Assembly: GCF_900157305.1 (NCBI RefSeq)
Contig: NZ_LS974202.1
Coordinates: 2,294,001 to 2,358,000 of the forward strand
Length of the DNA: 64,000 nt
DNA from: Mesotoga infera
GTDB taxonomy: Bacteria; Thermotogota; Thermotogae; Petrotogales; Kosmotogaceae
Direction: 5' to 3'
Shown here: in pieces, positions 52,226 through 60,974 of the stretch
Numbering within the stretch: position 1 is the stretch's first letter
How the letters are laid out: every line of letters begins with the position of its first letter
Position numbers and translations under genes: made by a program
The notes under the pieces: model-generated
What the model was told of the DNA's origin: nothing
Database searches by the model: none
Seen by the model: only the letters and a program-made list of their open reading frames with translations

Positions 52226-53429
52226 ACTCTTTCAAAATCTGTTTATAGGTATCGACTTCATTAATGACTGTGCTTTGCCAGCTCCATTTCTTCTTGAATT
52301 CATTGGTCGAGCAACTATAGCATAAATTACTAAGAAGATTGATTGTAGCTCTTGCCAGTTCACGTTCTACATCTTCAGACTGCTGCACAATGATTCCCTC
52401 ATCTTCTACTGCTTCCGGTATCCCTCCCACATTGGTTCCTACTACTCTAGCTCCACAAGCTCTTGCTTCCAGAATTACCGTTCCAAGGCCCTCCTGCCTA
52501 CTGGGCACAACAAGGACATCTATTGCATTCATGACTATTGGCATGAGTTCATATTCTACTCTGCCAGCAAAATGCACGTTCTTCGTCGGCATTTTTTCCC
52601 TCAGAAGTTTCATTAAAGGACCATCACCTACAATGATGAAGAAGACGTCTGATCTGAGGTCAATCAGCTCCCGCGCGATTGCCGGAAGTCTGTGGGCCCC
52701 TTTCACTTCAATCAGGTTACCAACAAAACCAACGATCTTTTTATCAAGTGGCAGGCCTATCTTCTTTCTTGCCTCTTCTCTATCTATAGGTTTGAATACG
52801 TTGGTATCTACCCCATTTGGAATGACAATCCCATTGGACTTGTCGTAACCCAGTTTCTCACATGCATCTTTCATCAAAGCCTTGCTCACAAAGATTACCT
52901 TTGCTGCCTTTTCAAGAACCTCTCTGACAGCAGTCTTATTGTTGTTTGAAATGGAATGAATCTCGCCACCATGAGCAGTAACTAAGTAAGGTAAATCATG
53001 CTTCTTGGACAGTAGCATAGCGGCATATCCTTCAGGAAAGACTCTGTGGGCATGAAAAAGACCGAATTCTTTCATATTCTTTCGTCTCTCAATAGTTTGA
53101 GCCATTCTTTCGGCATATTTGACCCACGAATCAGTTTTCTGTCTTAACAACCCTATACGATCCTTCAATCTAAGGGAGATGCTTATGACCGGAAACTGCT
53201 TATCTTCAACCTGGACGATGTCTATTGGCGCTGATGGAGTGATGCCTTTGAGTCTCTTCAATAATCTTATCAATAGGTTATCGAATGTGGAAACCGGAGC
53301 AAAATCAAACTCTACACCAAAACGAAGCAGTACTCTTAATCTTTCGATTACGAACACACCGCTCGACGAATTCTTAGGCTTGGGAAACATCTCTGAAAAA
53401 ATAAGTACCTTTCTCCCTATGCCCTTCAT
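52209..53429 (-). CDS. GT4-family glycosyltransferase
   Basis: A GT-B fold transferase of about 406 residues. The N-domain starts KVLIFSEMFPKPKNSSSGVF. The C-domain has FVGNLIEVKGAHRLP, VGDGPLMKLLREK and the retaining-type E-x7-E motif PSRQEGLGTVILEARACG. The start is placed at ATG 53429, after GGTGGTG; a GTG three codons upstream is possible. It lies 45 bp after the ATP-grasp gene. Confidence 0.9.
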   Translation of the reverse strand: MKGIGRKVLIFSEMFPKPKNSSSGVFVIERLRVLLRFGVEFDFAPVSTFDNLLIRLLKRLKGITPSAPIDIVQVEDKQFPVISISLRLKDRIGLLRQKTDSWVKYAERMAQTIERRKNMKEFGLFHAHRVFPEGYAAMLLSKKHDLPYLVTAHGGEIHSISNNNKTAVREVLEKAAKVIFVSKALMKDACEKLGYDKSNGIVIPNGVDTNVFKPIDREEARKKIGLPLDKKIVGFVGNLIEVKGAHRLPAIARELIDLRSDVFFIIVGDGPLMKLLREKMPTKNVHFAGRVEYELMPIVMNAIDVLVVPSRQEGLGTVILEARACGARVVGTNVGGIPEAVEDEGIIVQQSEDVERELARATINLLSNLCYSCSTNEFKKKWSWQSTVINEVDTYKQILKEYDPDD

Positions 53430-53474
53430 AAACACCACCGTATTCTTAGTTATCCAATAAGACGATCAGCTTTT

Positions 53475-54626
53475 TTATATGGTAAAACGTTTCGCTAATC
53501 TTCCTGTGGACAATCCTGGAACAAGAAATATACTCTTCCACTCATCCAGTGTATAAAGATAATTTTGCTCAAGGAAAACTTTCAGAGCTAATTCCTGAGG
53601 CCAATATGACTCTCTTCTGAATTCAAGAGTTCCGTCGTTGAGAAGAAAGTACGAACCGGGTATATTATTGACCTTCAACTGAATGGGAGTTTTTACTCCG
53701 ATGAAGGGTGAGATCTCGATTATCCAGTATTTTCCATTAGTATCTTTCATCATATCGATACCCAGCATGGCTTTTCCAATCGATCGATAAGTTTTTATAG
53801 CCACTTCTATAGCTTCTACTGGAAGATCTTCCTTTATTACTATTCCGCTACCGGAAGCTCTGAAATCTTTGCCTTTCGACTTTCTGAAATAACCGGTGAT
53901 TACGTTCCCGGCAATATTCACCCTTGTGTCCAGCCTGTCTCCATCGATGAATTTCTGAAAGTAGACATAGTTTTTCTGGCGAAAATATGCATTGCTGGTT
54001 TTTTTCCCATAGAATGAGAAAACTCGTTTGGAAAAACTGGAGAGTCTTTTTGAATCTCTTAAGAGAGAAACTTCTCTTGAGCTTGCACCATGAAAACGCT
54101 TTGAAACGAGAGGATAGCTCAGGTTGTCTTTCATTGATTCAATTTCCCGGTAGTCGTTCGAAATGAATGTATCGGCTACAGGAAGGCCATTAAGTTTCAA
54201 CAAGTATGTAGAAGTAACTTTATCATCACACAACAGGAGCGTTTCATAGTCAGGGAAACACTGCTTCCCTAACTTCTGTTCCAGTATGTAGATCTTTCTC
54301 TTTACCTCATCCAGTTCAGCCGGACCACTGTTAGGTGACCAGATTATCAAGTCGTAATTCTTTGCCACTTCCAGCCAATCAGAGCGGTGGTATTCATATA
54401 TCTCAAATGGAAAATTGTTCTTATTTAGAAATCTCCTGTATTTAGTCCAGTGAGGATTTTCGTTTATATCACGCGTTAATCCGACAAGTGGTTTCTTTTT
54501 GTCTTGAGGCCAGTCCACTATTACATCGCCAGGGTTGTAAAGCTCAACATCATCTTCTTTTGGATTTCTTATATCGGGATTGCCCAGTATTCTTATCGAA
54601 GTGAACCTATTCAGTCTTTTAAGCAA
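53475..54626 (-). CDS. ATP-grasp enzyme in polysaccharide locus
   Basis: A 383-residue protein with an ATP-grasp domain (about 130-325). LCDDKVTSTYLLKLNGLPVADT opens it. YPLVSKRFHGASSREVSLLR is the phosphate-binding loop, VYFQKFIDGDRLDTRVNIAG follows, and the metal-site strand is AMLGIDMMKDTNGKYWIIEI. It resembles RimK/carboxylate-amine ligase types. It could attach an amino acid to a uronic acid sugar such as those predicted from wbpA-E. That is inference from context. The TTG start has AGAGGTG upstream. Confidence 0.8.
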   Translation of the reverse strand: MLKRLNRFTSIRILGNPDIRNPKEDDVELYNPGDVIVDWPQDKKKPLVGLTRDINENPHWTKYRRFLNKNNFPFEIYEYHRSDWLEVAKNYDLIIWSPNSGPAELDEVKRKIYILEQKLGKQCFPDYETLLLCDDKVTSTYLLKLNGLPVADTFISNDYREIESMKDNLSYPLVSKRFHGASSREVSLLRDSKRLSSFSKRVFSFYGKKTSNAYFRQKNYVYFQKFIDGDRLDTRVNIAGNVITGYFRKSKGKDFRASGSGIVIKEDLPVEAIEVAIKTYRSIGKAMLGIDMMKDTNGKYWIIEISPFIGVKTPIQLKVNNIPGSYFLLNDGTLEFRRESYWPQELALKVFLEQNYLYTLDEWKSIFLVPGLSTGRLAKRFTI

Positions 54627-54690
54627 CTCGCACCTCTTTGTACCTGTTAATTTTATAGCTTAAGACGAATTCTATAACTTTCCTCGCTAC

Positions 54691-55770
54691 TCAGCTATTC
54701 ATAATAGTAGCTATGAAATCTACGAAATAATCCTCCTTTGAGTTATCCCACACAAATTTATCATAATATCTTCCGAGATTTTTCAGATAGCTATCATATG
54801 AGCCTGAAGCGTTTAGAATAAGAGATAGATCCTTATAGGGTTCTTTGGAAAGATCAAGAATCAAGCCGGTATTGGTTTCTTCAATTATCTTTTTCATAGA
54901 TACAAATCTATTGTCAATAATAACAGGAGTTCCAGCTGCCAGAGAGTCGTAGAACTTGTTTGGCAATGAATAGATATCGTTTGGATACTGTGGATCGGAT
55001 CTACTTTGAAAGGCCAATAGAGTGTATTTTACCTTCGATATTCTGTCCATCATGAGTTCGTAGTCCATGAATGGCAACTCCTCATCGACAATATCACAGT
55101 TTGTTCCAATTGAAATCAGTTTGAAGTTTTTCTTGAGTTCTTTGAGTAAGTTGCCATTTATCGTAATCTTTCGACTGGTCCCGCCAACAATGGCGATTTC
55201 CGCGTTTTTTACATTACGTCCGATCTGCATACCGGTTACTGCATAATTTGGAATAATCAAGAAGGGCTTAGTGATCCCCGTCTTCTCAAACATCATTTTC
55301 ATAGCTTCATCTGATACTCCAATTACACCATCAACTAATGATAGTTGTGCTTTCAGTATTTGCCATAGAACTGGATTTAAAAAAGAGTATTTCTCAGGGA
55401 GGAATTGCACTGGCATTATTTCATGAAGATCATAAAGCAGTTTCTTTCCCCTTTTTTTTACTTCACGAAAGAGCTTAATAGGCTGAGAAGCTGGAAATGA
55501 GTGAAAATATGCCAGATCGTAATCAAGATCTTGTACCAGCCTCAGTATTTCCTGGTCTAGTCGGACTCGCTTGATAAGTCTGTGTCTTCCGGGCATTTCA
55601 TCTCTGCTAAGCGGAAAACACTGAATGTCTCCTTTGGACTGAGCAATGGATAAATCATTGCTACCAGAGAACTGATAATATACCTTGCCCAATTTGGAGA
55701 AAATCTCGATTGTTCTCATCACTCTCTTGTCTTTCCAAGAGTGATCGTAGCCAACTACAAGTGTCTTCAA
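54691..55770 (-). CDS. Glycosyltransferase, GT4-like
   Basis: A 359-residue GT-B-like transferase. Recognisable parts are DLAYFHSFPASQPIKLFREV, KLLYDLHEIMPVQF, VDGVIGVSDEAMKMM and the C-terminal NKFYDSLAAGTPVIIDNR. It is shorter and more divergent than the two neighbouring GT4 genes, but shares the YDLHE segment with the gene upstream. TTG start. The sugar is unknown. Confidence 0.75.
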   Translation of the reverse strand: MKTLVVGYDHSWKDKRVMRTIEIFSKLGKVYYQFSGSNDLSIAQSKGDIQCFPLSRDEMPGRHRLIKRVRLDQEILRLVQDLDYDLAYFHSFPASQPIKLFREVKKRGKKLLYDLHEIMPVQFLPEKYSFLNPVLWQILKAQLSLVDGVIGVSDEAMKMMFEKTGITKPFLIIPNYAVTGMQIGRNVKNAEIAIVGGTSRKITINGNLLKELKKNFKLISIGTNCDIVDEELPFMDYELMMDRISKVKYTLLAFQSRSDPQYPNDIYSLPNKFYDSLAAGTPVIIDNRFVSMKKIIEETNTGLILDLSKEPYKDLSLILNASGSYDSYLKNLGRYYDKFVWDNSKEDYFVDFIATIMNS

Positions 55771-55807
55771 AATCCTTCACCTTTCCCGATTTCTTGCAGG
55801 CTACCCG

Positions 55808-56908
55808 TCACAGTGACCTATACAGTGTTAATAAACGATTTTCTATAGACTTCCATGAATACTTACTGGAAATCTCGATTGCATTTTCCCTCATATTGTT
55901 TCTGAGCTTTTTGTCTTTGATGAGGATCTCCATCTTTTCGGCTATATCAGAAGGTGAGTCGGGATCCACGAAAAGAGCACAAGGTTTTTCATCGAGTATT
56001 TCACGCCATTTTCTAAAGTCTGACGCAATTATCGGTAATCCAAGGCCCAGATACTCATACATCTTTAAAGGCGATGACATCTCTTTGCTCCGTCCTCTGT
56101 GCATTACCATCAGCCCAACATCGCTTTCTGAAACGATTTCCAGTGCATCGTTGTGAGCTAGAGTTCCACGATAGGCCAGTCCGTCTGTCTGGCTTTCTTT
56201 TTCAGTTATGTAGTTTCTCAGAGATTTGTCATGAATCGGTCCAAGCAAATCAAATCTTATGTGATATTTTTTTCGAAGCATAACGAAAGCCTCGATCATT
56301 TCGACAATAGATCTATCTATGTCAATAGAACCTGAATACACGAATTTGACATCTTCTCCATCCTTCTTCTTGTTTCGTATAGATTCAAGAAGCTGTGTGT
56401 CAGGAAAGTTGGGTAATATAGCGAATTTCTCTTTTCCAGAGAATCTTTCAAGCTGCTCAGGAACTACGACAACTATACCATCCATCAAATAAACAGCTCT
56501 TCGTTCGTAAGAATCAACCAGCCTAGCAACTACTTTTCTTAAATATCGCGGAACCCAGTTTTTCGAGAGAATCACCGACGGATATTCCTCATGAATGTCA
56601 TATACCACTTTCTTTCCGCGTCGCTTTAGCTTTTTCCCTAGGCCTATCAATTCAGGATCGTGAAAGTGGTATATGTCCGCATTAACTTCTAGTGCTTGTT
56701 CAAGGGCTTCTCTTGAACCCTTGACTAACCTTATGATCCGTCCATGATATCTGGTTATCGGCCTGTATTCGACCTTATCTTTCCCGAACTTTCCTTTCTG
56801 TGCAATGTAGACAACATTGTAGCCAGCTTTAACCAGAGTCTCTAGTTCTTTGGATATTCTAATGTCATCTGGAGGATGTACGGTTGTTATTACGCATACT
56901 TTCATCAT
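55808..56908 (-). CDS. GT4-family glycosyltransferase
   Basis: A 366-residue GT-B transferase. HPPDDIRISKELETLVKAGY opens the N-domain, IYHFHDPELIGLG and YDIHEEYP follow. The C-domain has FVYSGSIDIDRSIVEMIEAF, GLMVMHRGRSKEMSSPLKMYEYLGLGLPIIA with the retaining-family glutamate region, and FVDPDSPSDIAEKM. Start overlaps the upstream GT2 stop by four bases. Confidence 0.88.
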   Translation of the reverse strand: MMKVCVITTVHPPDDIRISKELETLVKAGYNVVYIAQKGKFGKDKVEYRPITRYHGRIIRLVKGSREALEQALEVNADIYHFHDPELIGLGKKLKRRGKKVVYDIHEEYPSVILSKNWVPRYLRKVVARLVDSYERRAVYLMDGIVVVVPEQLERFSGKEKFAILPNFPDTQLLESIRNKKKDGEDVKFVYSGSIDIDRSIVEMIEAFVMLRKKYHIRFDLLGPIHDKSLRNYITEKESQTDGLAYRGTLAHNDALEIVSESDVGLMVMHRGRSKEMSSPLKMYEYLGLGLPIIASDFRKWREILDEKPCALFVDPDSPSDIAEKMEILIKDKKLRNNMRENAIEISSKYSWKSIENRLLTLYRSL

Positions 56909-57921
56909 TTCTTCTCTCCAGACAGAAGTGAGAACAAACCAAGCAGAGAACCAACTCCATACGAAATATGTAGCACGAGATAGCTGACTATTGCAGCAAA
57001 GAGTAAATTCAGCTTCTTAGCTTCCAATGCATGAGAAAAAGAGAAGATAATCACTGTAACAAAATAAGTGACTAACAAGGATATATAGACAAATAGAAAA
57101 TAAGTGACCACAAGAGAAATCAAAAAACCGAGTAGCAAGAAGAGAACGAACATTAGCGGAACCAGATGCCTTTTAGAGTAAGGCACTTCGGCATACTTCT
57201 TTGCGGCAATAACCCAGAAACCATTCTCAAAGTTGTTTTTCGACAGGTCCCTGCATGTTGATCTCGCATAGTAGGTTAGTTCTATATCGGGAAACAAAAT
57301 GATTTTCCCTCCGGCACGTTTTAGCCTTAAGTTGAATTCAATATCCTGATTTCTGACTAGCTTTTCATTGAAATAGCCAATTCTGTCAAAAACTTCTCTC
57401 TTATAGCATCCAAAGGGAACAGTATCTACTTCTATAGGCTTGGTGACGCCTGTTCGAAACTTGGCTCCCCCTACACCCAGTGGGCTAGAAAGAACCTTCG
57501 AAATCGCAATCCCGACGGTCGAACTGATTCTTGGTTCAGTTTTCATAATCCCACCGACATTGTCTGCGCCTGTCTCCAGTGCATGCCGTATGCATTTTGA
57601 GATGTAATCTGATCGCATCTCGCTGTGAGCTCCACTGAAAAAGATGTATTCACCTTTCGAAGCCTTTACACCGAGGTTCATTGCTACAGGTGTGATTTTT
57701 TTTTCGTTATTTACAAGCAGAACTCTTATGTCTCTTTCAGAGAGCTCTCTAACGATCTTTCTGGTTCCATCCTCGCTCATCCCATCTACTACAATAACCT
57801 CTATGAGTTCTTTGGGGTAGTCGCAAGTCAGGAATGACTCGATGCATTTCTCTATAAACTTCTCTTCGTTTCTCGCAGGTATAATTACCGAGACTTTCGG
57901 CAATTCCAAATTACTCACCAC
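56905..57921 (-). CDS. GT2-family glycosyltransferase with membrane helices
   Basis: A 338-residue ExoA-like transferase. Cytoplasmic GT-A domain with KVSVIIPARNEEKFIEKCIE, VDGMSEDGT, SKGEYIFFSGAHSEM (DXD region replaced by SGAH), and the acceptor-side VRNQDIEFNLRLKRAGG. Three to four C-terminal helices (about 250-330) anchor it to the membrane. The first Asp of the usual DXD is absent, so metal binding may differ. GTG start. Confidence 0.85.
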   Translation of the reverse strand: MVSNLELPKVSVIIPARNEEKFIEKCIESFLTCDYPKELIEVIVVDGMSEDGTRKIVRELSERDIRVLLVNNEKKITPVAMNLGVKASKGEYIFFSGAHSEMRSDYISKCIRHALETGADNVGGIMKTEPRISSTVGIAISKVLSSPLGVGGAKFRTGVTKPIEVDTVPFGCYKREVFDRIGYFNEKLVRNQDIEFNLRLKRAGGKIILFPDIELTYYARSTCRDLSKNNFENGFWVIAAKKYAEVPYSKRHLVPLMFVLFLLLGFLISLVVTYFLFVYISLLVTYFVTVIIFSFSHALEAKKLNLLFAAIVSYLVLHISYGVGSLLGLFSLLSGEKK

Positions 57922-57991
57922 ATTTCAGCATCCTGGAGAAAAGGCTGCATTCTTTGAACTCGAAAGATCACACAGAATAAAAAACCTGTTC

Positions 57992-59131
57992 CTAGAACTT
58001 CACAAGAATGCCTTCTTTGGCTGACTTATATATTCCCAGGATGATCTCTACGGACTTCTTTCCTTCTTCTCCGTTGACGAAAGGTTCGCGATCTTCGATT
58101 ATCGCCCTGGCGAAGTCTTCAAAGGCTGCGATATGACCAGAGCCATAAACCGTTTCCGGATCTGGAAGATTCATGAATGGGTGTGAGTCCTCCCCTTCGA
58201 ACCTCCATGTCTGGATTTTATTTACTGCCAGGCCTCCCAGAACGACGGTTCCTTTCTCACCGAAAACGGAGAGAGTCTCTTCGAGATTCCTCGGATATAC
58301 GTTAGCCGTCCCTTCGATTATACCAATCGAACCGTTCTTGAATCTAACAATCGCGGCTCCGAAGTCCTCGGTTTCTATATAAGGGTGATTGTAGTTTTCT
58401 GTCATTGCAAATACTTCCTGCACTTTTCCTCCAAGCATCCATTGAAGTAGATCGATATTGTGAGCACACTGGTTCATGATCGTACCGCCGTCCATCGCCC
58501 ATGTTCCTCGCCAGCTAGCCTGTTTATAATACTCTTCGTTTCTGTTCCATAGAATTCGTGCAGTTGCTGTAAAGACTCTTCCAAATTTACCGGAATCGAT
58601 CGCCTTTCTCAGTTCCTGAACGGGAGGATTGAACCTGTTCTGAACGCAGACAGCAAGTTTCAAGCTATTCTTTCTTGAAAGGGCTATCATCTCATCCATG
58701 TGATCTGTGGACAGAGCCATCGGTTTTTCGACGAGGACGTGTTTGCCAGAAGAGAGAAAGTCGATCGTGTTCCTGTAATGGTTCCCGCTCTCGGTGGCGA
58801 TTGTGACGAAATCGATCTGAGACGAGAAGAGCTCTCTATAGTCGGAGATTACGCGTGGACGCTGGAGATTAGGCTCGGGCGCCTGAGAGGAAGAGAAGCT
58901 GTTCTGGTCATTCTCGGTCTCGTTTTTCTCTCTTATTCTCTCTTTTTCTCCGCTAGCAAGCGATATCTCTCTTCTCCTCATGTATTCTTCTGCAGCTCTC
59001 TCTGCCTTTTCATGTACGAGGTCGCAGACTGCAACGAGATCGATCAAATCACTGTTGGCGGCAAAAGCCTCTATATGTTTCTTCGTTCCTATTCTTCCGC
59101 AACCTATAAGTGCGGCTGTCAGTTTTTTCAT
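57992..59131 (-). CDS. wbpB: WbpB-like UDP-sugar 3-dehydrogenase (Gfo/Idh/MocA) with internal insert
   Basis: A 379-residue NAD-dependent oxidoreductase, probably oxidising C3 of UDP-GlcNAcA in UDP-diNAcGlcA synthesis. The Rossmann start is ALIGCGRIGTKKHIEAF, the catalytic strand is KHVLVEKPMAL (Lys in EKP), and GTWAMDGGTIMNQCAHNIDLLQWMLG is the substrate-site block. Between AAEEY and ISDYRELF, where relatives have about 10 residues, there are almost 50 low-complexity residues rich in E, R, S and N (DNA about 58855-58980). The frame stays open. The assignment to WbpB rests on the neighbouring wbpA-, wbpD- and wbpE-like genes. Confidence 0.85.
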   Translation of the reverse strand: MKKLTAALIGCGRIGTKKHIEAFAANSDLIDLVAVCDLVHEKAERAAEEYMRRREISLASGEKERIREKNETENDQNSFSSSQAPEPNLQRPRVISDYRELFSSQIDFVTIATESGNHYRNTIDFLSSGKHVLVEKPMALSTDHMDEMIALSRKNSLKLAVCVQNRFNPPVQELRKAIDSGKFGRVFTATARILWNRNEEYYKQASWRGTWAMDGGTIMNQCAHNIDLLQWMLGGKVQEVFAMTENYNHPYIETEDFGAAIVRFKNGSIGIIEGTANVYPRNLEETLSVFGEKGTVVLGGLAVNKIQTWRFEGEDSHPFMNLPDPETVYGSGHIAAFEDFARAIIEDREPFVNGEEGKKSVEIILGIYKSAKEGILVKF

Positions 59132-59153
59132 GTGGTCACTCCTATCGTTGTGA

Positions 59154-59186
59154 GGTCTAGGGTATAGGGTTTGGGGTCTAGGGTAT
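59154..59186 (+). repeat. G-rich repeat A
   Basis: Contains GGTCTAGGGTAT twice (59154-59165 and 59175-59186). G runs at 59160-59162, 59167-59169, 59173-59176 and 59181-59183 are separated by 3-4 nt loops, a canonical quadruplex motif. Confidence 0.85.
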
Positions 59187-59207
59187 GGTACGACCTTATA
59201 CCTGAGG

Positions 59208-59570
59208 TCATCGGACTCTATCTTTCTTGATAGCTCTTATTAATGCTCTAAGCATCTTGTTTATTGTTGTGCATTTCTCTGTTATCAACAAACTCTGTTC
59301 GCTGCTTATATAGTCCAGTCTTCTTGCCAGTTCAGTTTGGGTTATCAGTTCTAGAAGAGACCCGAGGGCGATATATAGGAAGTTTATGTACTCTCTTGAG
59401 TGCTGTCTGCCATTTCCTTCTGCAATATTTGACGGAATGGAAATCGATGCTCTTCTCATTTGATCTATAAGCCCAAACATCTCTGATTTGGGAAGTGCCT
59501 TCGTGACTTTATACACGTCTTCAACCAAATCCATGCTGAGATTCCACACATCCAGATCGCGAAAATCCAT
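59208..59570 (-). CDS. Four-helix-bundle protein (S23 / 23S rRNA IVP family)
   Basis: A 120-residue all-helical protein. MDFRDLDVWNLSMDLVEDVY, LIDQMRRASISIPSNIAEGN and REYINFLYIALGSLLELITQ are signature blocks of the family first seen in 23S rRNA intervening sequences and structurally related to Avd of diversity-generating retroelements. The start is ATG 59570 with AGAGG upstream. No rRNA is present. It interrupts the wbpA-wbpB order and is bracketed by inverted G-rich repeats. The family function is unknown; a nucleic-acid-binding role is a reasonable guess from its positively charged relatives. Confidence 0.9.
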   Translation of the reverse strand: MDFRDLDVWNLSMDLVEDVYKVTKALPKSEMFGLIDQMRRASISIPSNIAEGNGRQHSREYINFLYIALGSLLELITQTELARRLDYISSEQSLLITEKCTTINKMLRALIRAIKKDRVR

Positions 59571-59630
59571 TGAAGTCACCTCTCGAACACTGAATATCGT
59601 GTGTTAGTTGGAACAAAGATCAGTGCATCC

Positions 59631-59657
59631 ATACCCCAGACCCCACACTCTATACCC
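59631..59657 (-). repeat. G-rich repeat B
   Basis: On the minus strand it matches repeat A at 24 of 27 positions. It lies between the four-helix-bundle start and the wbpA stop. Two of the G runs are imperfect, so quadruplex spacing is weaker. Confidence 0.8.
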
Positions 59658-59669
59658 AGCGCTTCCCCT

Positions 59670-60974
59670 TCAAAGTACTTCAACATTTTCGCCTGCGATG
59701 CCCATTTTGCTGAGGACGTTCTTGGCGTCGAAGATGTATTTCGCGTTCTCGACTATCATTTTGTAGTCTATGTTTTTCTTGTGAGCGGTCGTGATTATTA
59801 CTGCATCGGCCTGCTTTATGAGGTCTTCCGTGAGAGGGGCTGTTTTCATTTTCTCTCCTTCCCACATAAACTCTCGAACGTATGGATCGACGACCGAAAC
59901 ATGCGCCAGGTTCTTTTCCAGGTGTTCGAGCACTTTGAGCGCGGGCGACTCTCTCATATCTTCGATCTCTTCTTTGTAGGCTATTCCCAGCATGACTACT
60001 TTCGCTCCGTTCATGCATTTGCCCTGCTCGTTCAATGCTTTCATGACTCGGGTTACTACGTATTCTGGCATCGAGTCGTTTATCTCTCCCGAGAGTTCTA
60101 TCAGTCTTGTATGGTAGTCGTACTTTCTCGCTATGTATGTGAGATAGAAGGGATCGATAGGTATGCAGTGGCCGCCGACCCCCGGGCCGGGAAAGAAGGG
60201 CATGAAGCCGAACGGTTTGGTCGAGGCCGCGTTTATGACTTCCCAGATGTTTATGCCCATTTTGTCGGCAACGACTGCCATTTCGTTTATCAGGGCTATG
60301 TTGACTATCCTGAAGGTGTTCTCCAGTATCTTGGTCATCTCGGCCTCTTTCGGAGACGAGACGACGAAGACTTCGGCCTCGAGAACGGATTCATACAGGA
60401 GCTTTGCGACTTCAGTCGATTCCGGGCCAACTCCTCCGACGACTTTCGGTGTGTTTTTAGTCTTGAATCTCAAGTTTCCCGGATCGACTCTCTCGGGGCT
60501 GAATGCGAGATAGAAGTCTTTGCCACATACCAATCCCGTCTCCTCCAGTATCGGTTTCATAACGTCTTCCGTCGTTCCGGGATAAGTCGTCGATTCGAGT
60601 ACGACAAGCATGTCTTTGTGGAGTCTCTTTGCGACATCTTTTGTCGAGTTGATTACATAAGTCAAATCCGGTTGCTTGTATATGTCCAGCGGCGTGGGAA
60701 CACAGATGGCCACCACATCGCAATCGGATAGTTCATCGAAATCAGCTGTCGCCCTTAGATGACCGTCTGAAACGATCTTTTCCAGATCCGCGTTCACCAC
60801 ATCACCGATGTAGTTATGGCCTTCATTTACCATTTTCACTTTACTTTCCTGGATATCGAAACCTATCACTTTGAATCCGGCCTTGGCCTTCTCAACAGCT
60901 AGGGGCAGACCAACGTAGCCTAACCCAATGACTCCTATTATTGCCGACTTGTCTTGAATTCTCTCTTTGAGCAT
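59670..60974 (-). CDS. wbpA: UDP-N-acetylglucosamine 6-dehydrogenase-like nucleotide sugar dehydrogenase
   Basis: A 434-residue UDP-sugar 6-dehydrogenase, probably making UDP-GlcNAcA. The NAD site is VIGLGYVGLPLAVEKAKAG. CVPTPLDIYKQPDL and ESTTYPGTTE are conserved, and the catalytic Cys is in GPGVGGHCIPIDPFYLTY. The C-terminal domain has LGIAYKEEIEDMRESPA. The WbpA/WbpO-type GGHCIPIDP and the wbpB/D/E neighbours favour an N-acetylated substrate over UDP-glucose. Confidence 0.9.
   Translation of the reverse strand: MLKERIQDKSAIIGVIGLGYVGLPLAVEKAKAGFKVIGFDIQESKVKMVNEGHNYIGDVVNADLEKIVSDGHLRATADFDELSDCDVVAICVPTPLDIYKQPDLTYVINSTKDVAKRLHKDMLVVLESTTYPGTTEDVMKPILEETGLVCGKDFYLAFSPERVDPGNLRFKTKNTPKVVGGVGPESTEVAKLLYESVLEAEVFVVSSPKEAEMTKILENTFRIVNIALINEMAVVADKMGINIWEVINAASTKPFGFMPFFPGPGVGGHCIPIDPFYLTYIARKYDYHTRLIELSGEINDSMPEYVVTRVMKALNEQGKCMNGAKVVMLGIAYKEEIEDMRESPALKVLEHLEKNLAHVSVVDPYVREFMWEGEKMKTAPLTEDLIKQADAVIITTAHKKNIDYKMIVENAKYIFDAKNVLSKMGIAGENVEVL

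Larger units (their letters stand above)
59152..59657. mobile_element. Candidate small element: four-helix-bundle gene between inverted G-rich repeats
   Basis: A G-rich repeat on the plus strand (59154-59186) and a related one on the minus strand (59631-59657) flank the S23/IVP-type gene. The cores match at 24 of 27 positions (59160-59186 against the complement of 59631-59657). Similar inverted pairs without a gene occur at 62532-62614 and 63464-63577, consistent with non-autonomous derivatives. Mobility is inference; no target-site duplication was established. Confidence 0.5.

Noticed and set aside
59208-59570. S23-family gene considered as an rRNA intervening sequence or a retroelement Avd gene
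   Set aside because: No rRNA, reverse transcriptase or template/variable repeat pair is nearby in the window.
59601-60731. Open frame of 376 codons on the plus strand
   Set aside because: It is antisense to the well-supported wbpA dehydrogenase, and its Tyr/Phe/Arg-rich product shows no family feature or ribosome site.
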